From NCBI GenBank assembly GCA_964644705.1, contig CAZXYF010000188.1:1-6259 (forward strand): a stretch of 6,259 bases of DNA. Direction: 5' to 3'. The stretch is from CAZXYF01 sp964644705 (GTDB taxonomy: Bacteria; Planctomycetota; Brocadiia; SM23-32). This document shows positions 1 through 6,248 of this stretch, piece by piece. The notes beneath the pieces were generated by a model. The model searched no databases and had not been told where the DNA came from. It saw only the letters and a list, made by a program, of their open reading frames with translations. Position numbers and translations under genes: made by a program. How positions within the stretch are numbered: the stretch's first letter is position 1; each line of letters starts with the position of its first letter.

Positions 1-1
1 G

Positions 2-67
2 TATGAATCCGCCCCGATGGGGCTCAAGGAAACAGAAACCGGAACAAACTTTATTTTTGCCGCTTAG
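2..67 (+). CDS. possible 3' end of an upstream gene (partial, uncertain)
   Basis: The frame beginning at base 2 is open from the window edge to a TAG at 65-67 and would encode about 21 C-terminal residues ending in TNFIFAA. The composition looks protein-like, and the stop falls about 70 bases before the TetR start, as expected for a preceding gene. The fragment is too short to assign a family. The frame starting at base 3 is also open, to a TGA at 96-98, so the choice of frame is not secure. If this is coding, the GCCCC/GGGGC hairpin at 11-23 lies inside the gene and is not a terminator. Confidence 0.25.
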   Translation, partial: YESAPMGLKETETGTNFIFAA

Positions 68-127
68 ATCTCTTAATAACGTCTCGTTCCTGCACTGAAA
101 AGCGCCACCCTGCTGGTGTTGCTTGCT

Positions 128-131
128 GGAG
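128..131 (+). promoter_or_regulatory. ribosome binding site deciding the TetR start
   Basis: GGAG at 128-131 lies eight bases before the ATG at 140. The longer in-frame option, GTG at 116, has no purine-rich site at a suitable distance and would add eight residues (MLLAGDVI) ahead of the usual TetR N-terminus. This favours the ATG at 140. Confidence 0.55.
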
Positions 132-139
132 ATGTGATC

Positions 140-724
140 ATGGAATCAACCAATGGCCGATCAACCCGAGAGCGGATACTCGATGAAGCGGAACGTATGT
201 TCCACCGCAAGGGGATTGGGGCGACCAGCATAAATAATCTCATTGAGGCCGCGGACGTTCAACGAGGGACGCTTTACCACTATTTTTCCGGGAAACAGGA
301 GCTGGCCATGCACGTCATTCGGCGGGCTGGTGAAAAGCACATGTCATTTGTCGAACAATCCCTGTCCGGCAATACCCCTCAAACTCAACTCTACTCGTTT
401 CTGGACGCAGCACTGGACAGACACCGGGAAACCCGTTTCGCCGGTGGGTGCCTGTTTGGCAACATCGCCCTGGAAGCCAGTGGAGAAAAGCCAGAAATCG
501 CGGAGATCGCCCGAAACGTCTTTGATCAATGGGCCGACGTTATGGCCCGCGTTATTGAGGCCGGTCAGGAATGTGGGCAATTCCGCACCGATCAAACGGC
601 GCGCGCCCTGGCCTATCACGTAATCGTCGTTCTGGAGGGCGGTATTATGCAGGGACGACTCCGGAGGGACGCCGAAATATTCCGTACCAACATCGAGTGC
701 CTGAAACAGTTTTTAGAACCGTAA
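140..724 (+). CDS. TetR/AcrR-family transcriptional regulator
   Basis: Predicted 194-residue one-component transcription factor of the TetR family, which act in the cytoplasm as ligand-responsive dimers, usually as repressors. The N-terminal DNA-binding domain spans about residues 8-55. It shows the typical opening (TRERILDEAERMFHRKG), then the helix-turn-helix with GATSINNLIEAADV followed by GTLYHYFSGKQEL, the family's recognition-helix hallmark. The C-terminal ligand and dimer domain carries GGCLFGNIALEAS at about 102-114, a GC-L-GN motif I associate with a common TetR C-terminal subgroup. Length is normal for the family. The start at 140 is chosen for its Shine-Dalgarno site; GTG at 116 is the alternative. 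The next gene starts 65 bases downstream in the same direction, so the regulator may control itself and the GH130 gene; that is inferred from position only. The ligand cannot be read from the sequence. Confidence 0.93.
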   Translation: MESTNGRSTRERILDEAERMFHRKGIGATSINNLIEAADVQRGTLYHYFSGKQELAMHVIRRAGEKHMSFVEQSLSGNTPQTQLYSFLDAALDRHRETRFAGGCLFGNIALEASGEKPEIAEIARNVFDQWADVMARVIEAGQECGQFRTDQTARALAYHVIVVLEGGIMQGRLRRDAEIFRTNIECLKQFLEP

Positions 725-730
725 ACTGAC

Positions 731-750
731 AGAATAGATTCTCATATAAC
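731..750 (+). promoter_or_regulatory. possible operator palindrome and -10-like element before the GH130 gene
   Basis: In the 65-base gap after the TetR gene, AGAAT (731-735) and ATTCT (738-742) form a perfect 5-base inverted repeat around AG. TATAAC at 745-750 resembles a -10 box, but no convincing -35 hexamer lies 16-18 bases upstream (CTGACA at 726-731 is only 13 away). The position suits an operator for the adjacent regulator, but so short a palindrome can arise by chance and TetR operators are usually longer. Confidence 0.22.
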
Positions 751-774
751 CGGCTCGCTTCAGATAGGAAACGT

Positions 775-782
775 TAAGGAGG
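775..782 (+). promoter_or_regulatory. strong ribosome binding site of the GH130 gene
   Basis: TAAGGAGG at 775-782 is a near-perfect anti-16S match seven bases before the ATG at 790. It fixes the start and suggests efficient translation. Confidence 0.8.
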
Positions 783-789
783 CTGATCG

Positions 790-1944
790 ATGGACGACAT
801 CTGCGACGTCAGCATTCTGGTTCGCCCCGAGGATGTTCCCCCCCTGGATCCGAACCACCGCGTGATTGGGACTCTCAATCCTGGCAGTGCTATCGTCGAT
901 GGTCAGGTCCGCCTTCTCCTGCGGGTCATCGAAGCACACGAGAAAAACCTTGCCTACCATCGCCATTTTGATGACGATCGACCGCTCCCCGATCACGTAT
1001 ATCTACCCCGGGCCGGCACGCAGGGGATAAACTGGGATAAAAAAGAACTGGGAACGGAAGTCATGCCCAATGATAGCTATTCGGTCAAGCTTCCCGGGCT
1101 TGTCGAAAAGGTGCGCCCCACCGTGATTTCTCATGCTCGTTACGCCGCTCTGGAAAGAGATGCGAACACCAACCACCCAACTCTGAATGAAGTCGGCCGT
1201 GAGGGGCTGATCCCCGGAAAAGGATACGAGGAATACGGAATCGAGGATCCACGCATCACCGCCCTCGATGAGCCCCTTAAAGTCAATGACGAACGCTACC
1301 GTTATCTCATCAGCTACGTCGCCTGTTCGGGCATCTGGGGCATCGCCACTTCGTTTGCCGTCTCCAACGACCTGAAACACTTCACCCGCCTGCCCGCCCA
1401 TGAGCCATCGACGATATTCCATCCACCGCAGAAAGATGTCGTGGTTTTTCCAGAAAAAATACAGGGGCCACATGGCGACGATCCCCGGTACTGGGCACTT
1501 ATCCGCCCCGGCGCGGCCCATCGTTACATATCCCCCAGTATGTTCATGGTCGCTTCGGATGATCTCATTCACTGGGGACAGCCCACCCCCGTCGTGGCAG
1601 GCACCACGGAAGGCCATGTCGGAGCCGGCGCCTCCCCCGTAAAAACGGATGCGGGCTGGCTGGTCATTTATCATGGTCGCCTCCAGCGCGACGACGGACC
1701 GCAATACGAAGGATGGGCCGCCCTGCTGGACAAAGAGGCTCCGTGGAGTTCCATCCACCGCGCCAGCGAACCGCTTCTGCGCCCATTCGACACCGGGGAC
1801 GAGGATGTCATCCCCGATGTTGCTTTCCCCACCGGTGCCCACGTGCTGGATGATGGAACGCTGGAGATTTATCTCGGCGTCAATGATGCTGTGACTGCCG
1901 TCGCTCGTAGTTCGCTCGCCGACGTGCTGTCGACACTTGAATGA
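790..1944 (+). CDS. glycoside hydrolase family 130 protein (beta-mannoside phosphorylase or hydrolase)
   Basis: 384-residue protein of the GH130 five-bladed beta-propeller family. Characterised members phosphorolyse beta-1,2- or beta-1,4-mannosides to mannose-1-phosphate; some subgroups hydrolyse instead. Family motifs appear in order: TLNPGSAI at 28-35, GIEDPRIT at 150-157 with the conserved acidic Asp (D153, the probable proton donor), a blade start with SNDLKHF (192-198), KDVVVFPEKI at 215-224, IRPGAAHR at 238-245, SDDLIHWG at 256-263 and GAGASPVKTDAGWLVIYHG at 278-296. Length suits the family. There is no signal peptide, so it is probably cytoplasmic and acts on imported oligosaccharides. 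Phosphorylase versus hydrolase depends on phosphate-binding basic residues; R239, H244, R245 and H295 are candidates, but I cannot place them without an alignment. It sits 65 bases after the TetR gene and 48 before the transaldolase gene, suggesting a sugar-use operon. The family call is firm; the substrate is not determined. Confidence 0.92.
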   Translation: MDDICDVSILVRPEDVPPLDPNHRVIGTLNPGSAIVDGQVRLLLRVIEAHEKNLAYHRHFDDDRPLPDHVYLPRAGTQGINWDKKELGTEVMPNDSYSVKLPGLVEKVRPTVISHARYAALERDANTNHPTLNEVGREGLIPGKGYEEYGIEDPRITALDEPLKVNDERYRYLISYVACSGIWGIATSFAVSNDLKHFTRLPAHEPSTIFHPPQKDVVVFPEKIQGPHGDDPRYWALIRPGAAHRYISPSMFMVASDDLIHWGQPTPVVAGTTEGHVGAGASPVKTDAGWLVIYHGRLQRDDGPQYEGWAALLDKEAPWSSIHRASEPLLRPFDTGDEDVIPDVAFPTGAHVLDDGTLEIYLGVNDAVTAVARSSLADVLSTLE

Positions 1945-1979
1945 GATTGACCGTCACCATCTTACAACTTCTGCCGGAC

Positions 1980-1986
1980 AGGAGGG
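1980..1986 (+). promoter_or_regulatory. ribosome binding site of the transaldolase gene
   Basis: AGGAGGG at 1980-1986 lies six bases before the ATG at 1993 and supports that start. Confidence 0.75.
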
Positions 1987-1992
1987 ACGAAT

Positions 1993-3249
1993 ATGAAGTG
2001 TGAACGCATCGCAGCAATAGCCGATCAGGTCAAAGAGATTGTCATGGACTTTGAGCCCGGCGCATCTGCCACCGGGGAGGTACCCGACAGTGACCTCTGG
2101 CAACGGGTGCGGGATTGCGGCACCCGACTGTGGCTCGACACCGGGGACATCGAGGCTTCCTCTCCCCTCTGGAACCAACAGTTTGAGGCGTTCACCACAA
2201 ACAACAGCCTCCTGAACAAAGAGGTGGCCAAAGGAACATACGATGACCTGATCGCCCACACGGCCAGCCAGTTGCGGGGGGAAGTCCCTGAGGAGGATCT
2301 GCCCCTCGAAATAGCGTTTGTGTTGAACGCGCGCCATGCCCTGCGACTCGTCCACGAGTTCGGGGTCAACGTGAGCGTTGAACTGCATACCGACCTTCTC
2401 AACGACGCGGAACGATCCATCGCCTATGGGCGACGGTATCACGATATCTGCCCGGAGAATTTTTACGTCAAAGTCCCCTTCAGCCCCGCCGGTTTACTGG
2501 CCGCCCGACAGCTGGAACGGGAAGGGATTCCCGTCAACTGCACCCTGGGATTCTCCGCCCGCCAGAACTTCCTCATCGCCGCCGTGGCCGAAGCCACCTT
2601 CTGCAACGTGTTTCTGGGGCGGCTGAATTCCTTCGTGGCCAACAACGATCTGGGAACTGGTGATATGATCGGGGAACGAGCGACCATCAGCAGCCAGCAG
2701 GCAATCCAGGAATTACGGGATGTCATCGACACAAAAACCCGGCAGATCGCCGCCAGCATGCGCAACGGCGCACAGGTATTATCCCTCACCGGAGTGGATG
2801 TGTTCACTATGCCACTCTCGGTGGTTCAGGAGTTCCAGCAGCTCGACCCATCGAGCGAAAAGATCGCCCCGCAAACCGGCAGCCTCCCCGAAGTCGAACT
2901 GGCAGACAAAGTGGATCCCGAAGAAAGCGGACTCAATGTCCTGTGGGATGTGCCGGATGAGTTCAAACGGATCGTGGCCGACATGCGAGAGTGGAACCTT
3001 GACAACTTTTCGGCGGATAACGTGCGAGATTTTTTCGCCACCCGCGACCTCCCCGGTTTCTTACCCGACTGGACCGATGACCACGTCCGGACGGCGCAGG
3101 AAACGGGCAAAATCCCCGCCTATGACGCGTGGAAAACGGAGCTGAAATCGGGAACCGTCAGCCTGGACGCCCTCATGAACCTTCACGGAGCTTACTATTT
3201 TGCCGATGCACAGCAAAAAATGGACGAACGTATTCAGTCCATGCTCTGA
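1993..3249 (+). CDS. transaldolase-family protein, long divergent form
   Basis: 418-residue class I aldolase-type enzyme of the transaldolase family, which moves dihydroxyacetone units between sugar phosphates in the non-oxidative pentose phosphate pathway. The motifs follow transaldolase order: LWLDTGD at 46-52 (D49, matching Asp17 of E. coli TalB), TTNNSLLNKEV at 68-78 (N70, matching Asn35), VSVELHTDLLND at 127-138 (E130, matching Glu96), YVKVPFSPAGL at 158-168 (K160, the Schiff-base lysine), VNCTLGFSARQ at 181-191 (T184, matching Thr156) and NVFLGRLNSF at 205-214. Oddities are TTNNS where the family normally has TTNPS, and N205 where TalB has Ser176. The barrel appears to end near residue 280, and about 135 residues follow, including FFATRDLPGFLPDW at 347-360. 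At 418 residues it is longer than TalB (about 317) and the small fructose-6-phosphate aldolases (about 220). TalB residue matches are from memory. It follows GH130 by 48 bases. True transaldolase activity is likely but not certain. Confidence 0.88.
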   Translation: MKCERIAAIADQVKEIVMDFEPGASATGEVPDSDLWQRVRDCGTRLWLDTGDIEASSPLWNQQFEAFTTNNSLLNKEVAKGTYDDLIAHTASQLRGEVPEEDLPLEIAFVLNARHALRLVHEFGVNVSVELHTDLLNDAERSIAYGRRYHDICPENFYVKVPFSPAGLLAARQLEREGIPVNCTLGFSARQNFLIAAVAEATFCNVFLGRLNSFVANNDLGTGDMIGERATISSQQAIQELRDVIDTKTRQIAASMRNGAQVLSLTGVDVFTMPLSVVQEFQQLDPSSEKIAPQTGSLPEVELADKVDPEESGLNVLWDVPDEFKRIVADMREWNLDNFSADNVRDFFATRDLPGFLPDWTDDHVRTAQETGKIPAYDAWKTELKSGTVSLDALMNLHGAYYFADAQQKMDERIQSML

Positions 3250-3290
3250 GAATCACAACAAACCTCTATTCAGACCACTTTTTGGACGAA

Positions 3291-3294
3291 AGGA
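3291..3294 (+). promoter_or_regulatory. ribosome binding site deciding the DUF547 start
   Basis: AGGA at 3291-3294, within AAAGGAAG (3289-3296), lies seven bases before the ATG at 3302. The reading frame is open further upstream to an ATG at 3200, but that start lies inside the transaldolase gene and would bury the signal peptide, so 3302 is preferred. Confidence 0.65.
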
Positions 3295-3301
3295 AGTGAC
3301 G

Positions 3302-4189
3302 ATGAAACTCGAACATACCTTGATAAGGCCCAAAGCCATCATGCAGTGGGTCGGTTTGCTGGCAATCGTGCTGGTTGTCTCGCCGGGCACTCGTGCCGCC
3401 GAAAAAGCGACACCGAGGAAAACCGGCAAAACTGCCTTCAATTACAGGCCATACGCAAAAGTGCTCAAGAAACACGTCAACGATAAGGGCATGGTTGACT
3501 ACAAAGCGCTCAAGGCTCACCGCAAGCCACTCGACACTTTTGTGCGGTCGCTGGGAAAACTCAAGAAACAGAGGTATAAGAAATGGGAGAAGAAGTCCCA
3601 GATTGCGTTCTGGATCAATGCCTATAACGCGATCACGCTCAAAATAATCATCGACAACTACCCCATTGAGGCGGGATTCTTCGGTTCACTGAGTTACCCG
3701 AGCAACAGCATCCGCCAGATCAGCGGCGTTTTCGACGAGATCACCCATAAAATCATGGGGAAAAAGATGACGCTGGATGACATCGAGCATGAAACACTGC
3801 GGAAGGATTTTAACGAACCCCGCATTCACATAGCGCTCGTCTGCGCCGCCATGAGCTGTCCGCGGCTGTTGAACCAACCCTATACTGCCAGAAAACTCGA
3901 CGATCAGTTCGGGATGCAGGCCCATCAGTTTGTCCGCCAGCCGGATAATTTCAAGATTGAGCGCGACAATGGATACGTGTATATTTCCAGCATTTTCGAT
4001 TGGTTCGGACAGGATTTCATCAAAACATATGCCCCGAAAAAAGCCTTCAAGGACCTGTCCAAGAAAAATGCAGCCGTCTTGAATTACCTGAAAGATCACC
4101 TGAAGAAAAAGGACCGACGGTATCTACTCCAGGGCGATTACAGCGTCTATTACCTGGATTATGACTGGAGCCTGAACGAACAGAAGTAA
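3302..4189 (+). CDS. secreted DUF547 domain-containing protein
   Basis: 295-residue predicted exported protein. An N-terminal Sec signal peptide is visible: a basic n-region, the hydrophobic stretch VGLLAIVLVVS (17-27) and a probable cleavage near residues 32-33 (GTRAA). The mature part matches the DUF547 family, whose biochemical role is not established. Hallmarks are a lead-in with VDYKAL (65-70), IAFWINAYNAITLKII (101-116), MTLDDIEHETLR (156-167), RIHIALVCAAMSCPRL (174-189) with the conserved Cys pair C181 and C186, and the closing LDYDWSLN (285-292). Length is typical. The mature protein is lysine-rich, especially at 84-99 and 247-272, which fits a basic exported or surface-associated protein. 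Its gene looks somewhat more AT- and lysine-rich than its neighbours. It lies 52 bases after the transaldolase gene and 28 before the VTT membrane protein, so it is probably co-transcribed with the latter. No catalytic role should be assumed. Confidence 0.9.
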   Translation: MKLEHTLIRPKAIMQWVGLLAIVLVVSPGTRAAEKATPRKTGKTAFNYRPYAKVLKKHVNDKGMVDYKALKAHRKPLDTFVRSLGKLKKQRYKKWEKKSQIAFWINAYNAITLKIIIDNYPIEAGFFGSLSYPSNSIRQISGVFDEITHKIMGKKMTLDDIEHETLRKDFNEPRIHIALVCAAMSCPRLLNQPYTARKLDDQFGMQAHQFVRQPDNFKIERDNGYVYISSIFDWFGQDFIKTYAPKKAFKDLSKKNAAVLNYLKDHLKKKDRRYLLQGDYSVYYLDYDWSLNEQK

Positions 4190-4217
4190 CACAAACCTGC
4201 ATGCACTGGAGTCTTCT

Positions 4218-5024
4218 ATGAGTGCCAAAAACAAAAGTGACCGTAACGCCGTAAATGCCGACAGCGATCCAACCAGTGAACAGCCGGACAATCACCTTTT
4301 GCCCGGTTGGGCACGAATCATTCTGGGAGTGCTGATTGTGGTCGGCGGTCTCATGCTTCTGCGCAGGTGGATACCCGTTCGGGAGTATCTCGAAAGCTTT
4401 CTGAAATGGACTGACGAGGCCGGGACCATTGGCGCCGTTGTGCTGGGAGTCATCTACATCATCGGTTCCCTGCTACTGTTCCCGGGCTCTGTTCTCACCA
4501 TGGGAGCGGGATTTTTGTATGGCCTTCCTGGCGGCACGATCCTCGTATCGCTGGCCAGCACCGCCACCGCCTGCATTGCGTTCCTCATTGGACGAACCGT
4601 AGGCCGTGGATGGGTGGCGGATAAGATTGAAGGAAACAAAAAATTCAGTGCCGTGGACGAGGCCGTCGGTCAGGCGGGCTTCAAAATCGTGTTTCTGGTC
4701 CGGCTGAGTCCACTGTTCCCCTTTACTCTCCAGAACTACGCCTTCGGGCTGACGGACATTGCGTTCTGGAAGTACGCCCTGGCCTCGTGGATCGGGATGC
4801 TGCCGGGAACGGTGATGTATATTTACTTCGGTGTGGCGGCCAAGAACATCGCCCAAATCATAGCGGGCGAGGCCACGATGTCCACCCCACAGAAGGTTTT
4901 TTTCTGGGTTGGCCTCTTCGTCACCATCGGCGTGGTTGTGTTCGTCACGAAACTGGCAAAGAATGCGATCGCACAGGCCGTCGCCGATACGGAATCGGGC
5001 GATGAAGAGGTACTTGAACCATGA
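4218..5024 (+). CDS. TVP38/TMEM64 family (VTT domain, DedA-like) membrane protein
   Basis: 268-residue polytopic inner-membrane protein. A charged, polar cytosolic-type N-terminus (1-28) precedes hydrophobic segments at about 31-49, 70-87, 92-125 (including a probable re-entrant portion), 155-170, 186-206 and 227-247, with an acidic tail ending EEVLEP. Family signatures are LLFPGSVLTMGAGFLYG (86-102), then AFLIGRTVGR (121-130), VRLSPLFPFTLQNYAFGLT (161-179) with the conserved Arg (R162), and WIGMLPGTVMYIYFG (191-205). Some VTT/DedA relatives are lipid scramblases or flippases, for example for undecaprenyl phosphate or phospholipids; which applies here is unknown. GGAG at 4208-4211 sits six bases before the ATG. 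It lies 28 bases after the secreted DUF547 gene, the tightest spacing in the window, which suggests joint transcription and an envelope role. Confidence 0.9.
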   Translation: MSAKNKSDRNAVNADSDPTSEQPDNHLLPGWARIILGVLIVVGGLMLLRRWIPVREYLESFLKWTDEAGTIGAVVLGVIYIIGSLLLFPGSVLTMGAGFLYGLPGGTILVSLASTATACIAFLIGRTVGRGWVADKIEGNKKFSAVDEAVGQAGFKIVFLVRLSPLFPFTLQNYAFGLTDIAFWKYALASWIGMLPGTVMYIYFGVAAKNIAQIIAGEATMSTPQKVFFWVGLFVTIGVVVFVTKLAKNAIAQAVADTESGDEEVLEP

Positions 5025-5057
5025 AATGTGCTAAACGTGAAATAAGGTTTCATTTTT
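5021..5057 (+). terminator. weak stem-loop with T-run between the VTT and radical SAM genes
   Basis: ATGAAA at 5021-5026, overlapping the VTT stop codon, is complementary to TTTCAT at 5048-5053, which runs into a T stretch ending at 5057. The stem is AT-rich with a 21-base loop, so it would be weak. It could attenuate read-through into the radical SAM gene or be chance. Confidence 0.2.
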
Positions 5058-5081
5058 GAGGACGTAACTCGGTATAAAGAC

Positions 5082-5086
5082 AGGAG
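5082..5086 (+). promoter_or_regulatory. ribosome binding site of the radical SAM gene
   Basis: AGGAG at 5082-5086 lies eight bases before the ATG at 5095 and fixes the start. Confidence 0.65.
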
Positions 5087-5094
5087 TAAAGAAG

Positions 5095-6138
5095 ATGACT
5101 ATTGACGATCTGATCATGAAGTCGCGGGACCACGACAACTTTTCTCTGGACGAGCTCGTCCAGATGCTCTCCTATCCCCCCTCCTCCCCCGAGTCGATGC
5201 GCATCCTGGCCGAGGCGAGGCGGATATCCCGCGAGACGACCGAGGGACGGGCGGAGGTGCATGGCCAGTTCGCCCTCGATCTCGCGCCGTGCACGGTCAA
5301 CTGTGAATGGTGCTCGTTCGCCGCACGGAACGAAGTCTTTGAGGACGGCTGGCAGATCAGTGCCGGTGACGCGGTGGATTACGCAACGCATTTCGAAGAG
5401 GAAGGCGCCAACGCCGTTCTCACCATGACGACCGCGGACTATCCCCTGGGCAAGATGCTGGACATTGCCCGCGAGATCCGACGGGACATCTCGCCGGACA
5501 TCCCGCTGATCGCCAACACCGGCGACAGGACTGCGGACGAAGCGCGTCAGATGAAAGAAGCCGGTTACGACGGTGTGTATCATGCCCTGCGGCTTGATGA
5601 AGGAAAACGCAACACGATCGATCCCGGTAAACGGCTGGAAACGATACGCAACCTGCAGGAGGCGGGCCTCTGGATCTGCACCTGTGTGGAGCCGGTCGGA
5701 CCGGAACACACCAATGAGGAGCTGGCCCGCATGATTTTACTGACCGCCTCCTTCCGTCCCGCATTCAGCGGTGCGGCCCGCCGGATACCCGTGCCGAATA
5801 CCTCCCTGGCGGAAAAAGGCATGATATCGGAGCTCCGGATGGCGCAGATCGTGGCGGTCACGCGACTGGCCATGCCCCGCACAACCCGCGGCAACTGCAC
5901 CCACGAGCCCTGCACGCTCGGCGCCCTGGGTGGGGCATCAATCTTCTGGGCCGAGGTGGGCGCGAATCCACGAGACGACCAGGAACAAACTGAAGAGAAC
6001 CGGGGCGATGATGTGGGGGAATGCCAGGAGATCTACCGGGAAACCGGATGGGATGTCCTGGAGGGACCATCACAACACTTCACCGAAGCTCCGGAACCAA
6101 GGTCCCCGGACATGAGTTTTCTGTCAGATTTTACCTAA
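5095..6138 (+). CDS. radical SAM protein, BioB-like (BATS-type) family, function unknown
   Basis: 347-residue radical S-adenosylmethionine enzyme. The [4Fe-4S] motif CxxxCxxC is C66, C70, C73, within LDLAPCTVNCEWCSFA (61-76), in the style of BioB, HydE, PylB and ThiH/MqnE-type enzymes. A full barrel follows, with EEGANAVLTMTTADYP (102-117), IPLIANTGDRT (136-146), a GYDGVYHALRLDEGKRNTI segment (157-175) where BioB has its YNHNLDTS region, then ETIRNLQEAGLWICTCVEP (182-200). The C-terminal GALGGASIFWAEVGANPRD (276-294) resembles the BioB end (AGANSIF). BioB holds an auxiliary [2Fe-2S] cluster with three cysteines and an arginine. By eye the first two cysteine positions are not Cys here; C195 or C197 falls near the third and R265 near the arginine. 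Additional C268 and C273 (CTHEPC) are present. Biotin synthase is therefore unlikely, and the substrate is unknown. It starts 70 bases after the VTT gene; co-transcription is possible. Confidence 0.85.
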   Translation: MTIDDLIMKSRDHDNFSLDELVQMLSYPPSSPESMRILAEARRISRETTEGRAEVHGQFALDLAPCTVNCEWCSFAARNEVFEDGWQISAGDAVDYATHFEEEGANAVLTMTTADYPLGKMLDIAREIRRDISPDIPLIANTGDRTADEARQMKEAGYDGVYHALRLDEGKRNTIDPGKRLETIRNLQEAGLWICTCVEPVGPEHTNEELARMILLTASFRPAFSGAARRIPVPNTSLAEKGMISELRMAQIVAVTRLAMPRTTRGNCTHEPCTLGALGGASIFWAEVGANPRDDQEQTEENRGDDVGECQEIYRETGWDVLEGPSQHFTEAPEPRSPDMSFLSDFT

Positions 6139-6189
6139 GACCTCTTGGAAACAGTTGATCCGTTTAGTGGGTGGTTTGCGAGATGGTAA

Positions 6190-6213
6190 GGTTCGGTGAA
6201 CCATGTGCGTTTT
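6190..6213 (+). terminator. possible weak terminator after the radical SAM gene
   Basis: GGTTC (6190-6194) and GAACC (6198-6202) pair around a 3-base loop, about 50 bases after the stop. A short T-run, TTTT at 6210-6213, follows, but seven bases after the stem. This is further than in a classical intrinsic terminator, so the call is tentative. Confidence 0.25.
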
Positions 6214-6219
6214 ATGATG

Positions 6220-6248
6220 CCCTACTTGCCGGGCTTGTCCCGGTAGGG
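6220..6248. repeat. GC-rich hairpin / palindromic intergenic element
   Basis: Inner arms CCGGG (6229-6233) and CCCGG (6239-6243) enclose the loop CTTGT. Outer arms CCCTA (6220-6224) and TAGGG (6244-6248) pair across a 4-base bulge (6225-6228) on the left. That gives ten paired bases in 29, with no following T-run visible before the window ends. It could be a terminator stem or part of a dispersed palindromic repeat. The adjacent bases (GTAGGGGCGTACC at 6243-6255) look like a left arm whose partner would lie beyond the window. Confidence 0.4.

Noticed and set aside
11..23. GCCCC/GGGGC hairpin as a terminator of an upstream gene
   Set aside because: The stem is five bases, with no T-run directly after it, and it may lie inside the tail of an upstream coding region.
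1003..1842. 279-residue open frame on the - strand opposite the GH130 gene
   Set aside because: It lies wholly within a well-supported gene, shows no recognisable domain, and is the kind of antisense frame that GC-rich coding sequence commonly leaves open.
3200..3301. Upstream in-frame extension of the DUF547 gene from ATG 3200
   Set aside because: It would overlap the transaldolase gene by 50 bases and place 34 residues ahead of a clear signal peptide; the ATG at 3302 has its own Shine-Dalgarno site.
5021..5059. 12-codon open frame (MKCAKREIRFHF) starting at ATGA, overlapping the VTT stop
   Set aside because: It has a coupled start-stop overlap, but no Shine-Dalgarno site and no leader-peptide feature such as a codon run tied to a following attenuator. 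It is too short to support.
5073..5078. TATAAA as a -10 box for the radical SAM gene
   Set aside because: The nearest -35-like hexamer (TTGAGG at 5056-5061) is only 11 bases away, and the transcript start would fall on or next to the Shine-Dalgarno site.
5176..5190. C-runs (C6 and C5) near the 5' end of the radical SAM gene as a phase-variation tract
   Set aside because: The runs are short and encode an ordinary SYPPSSPES linker. Nothing else suggests switching.
5050..5709. 219-residue open frame on the - strand opposite the radical SAM gene
   Set aside because: It overlaps a gene with clear radical SAM motifs and has no family features of its own.
5095..6138. Calling the radical SAM gene biotin synthase (bioB)
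   Set aside because: Two of the three [2Fe-2S] cysteine positions of BioB appear not to be cysteine, extra cysteines occur elsewhere, and no other biotin gene is present in the window.
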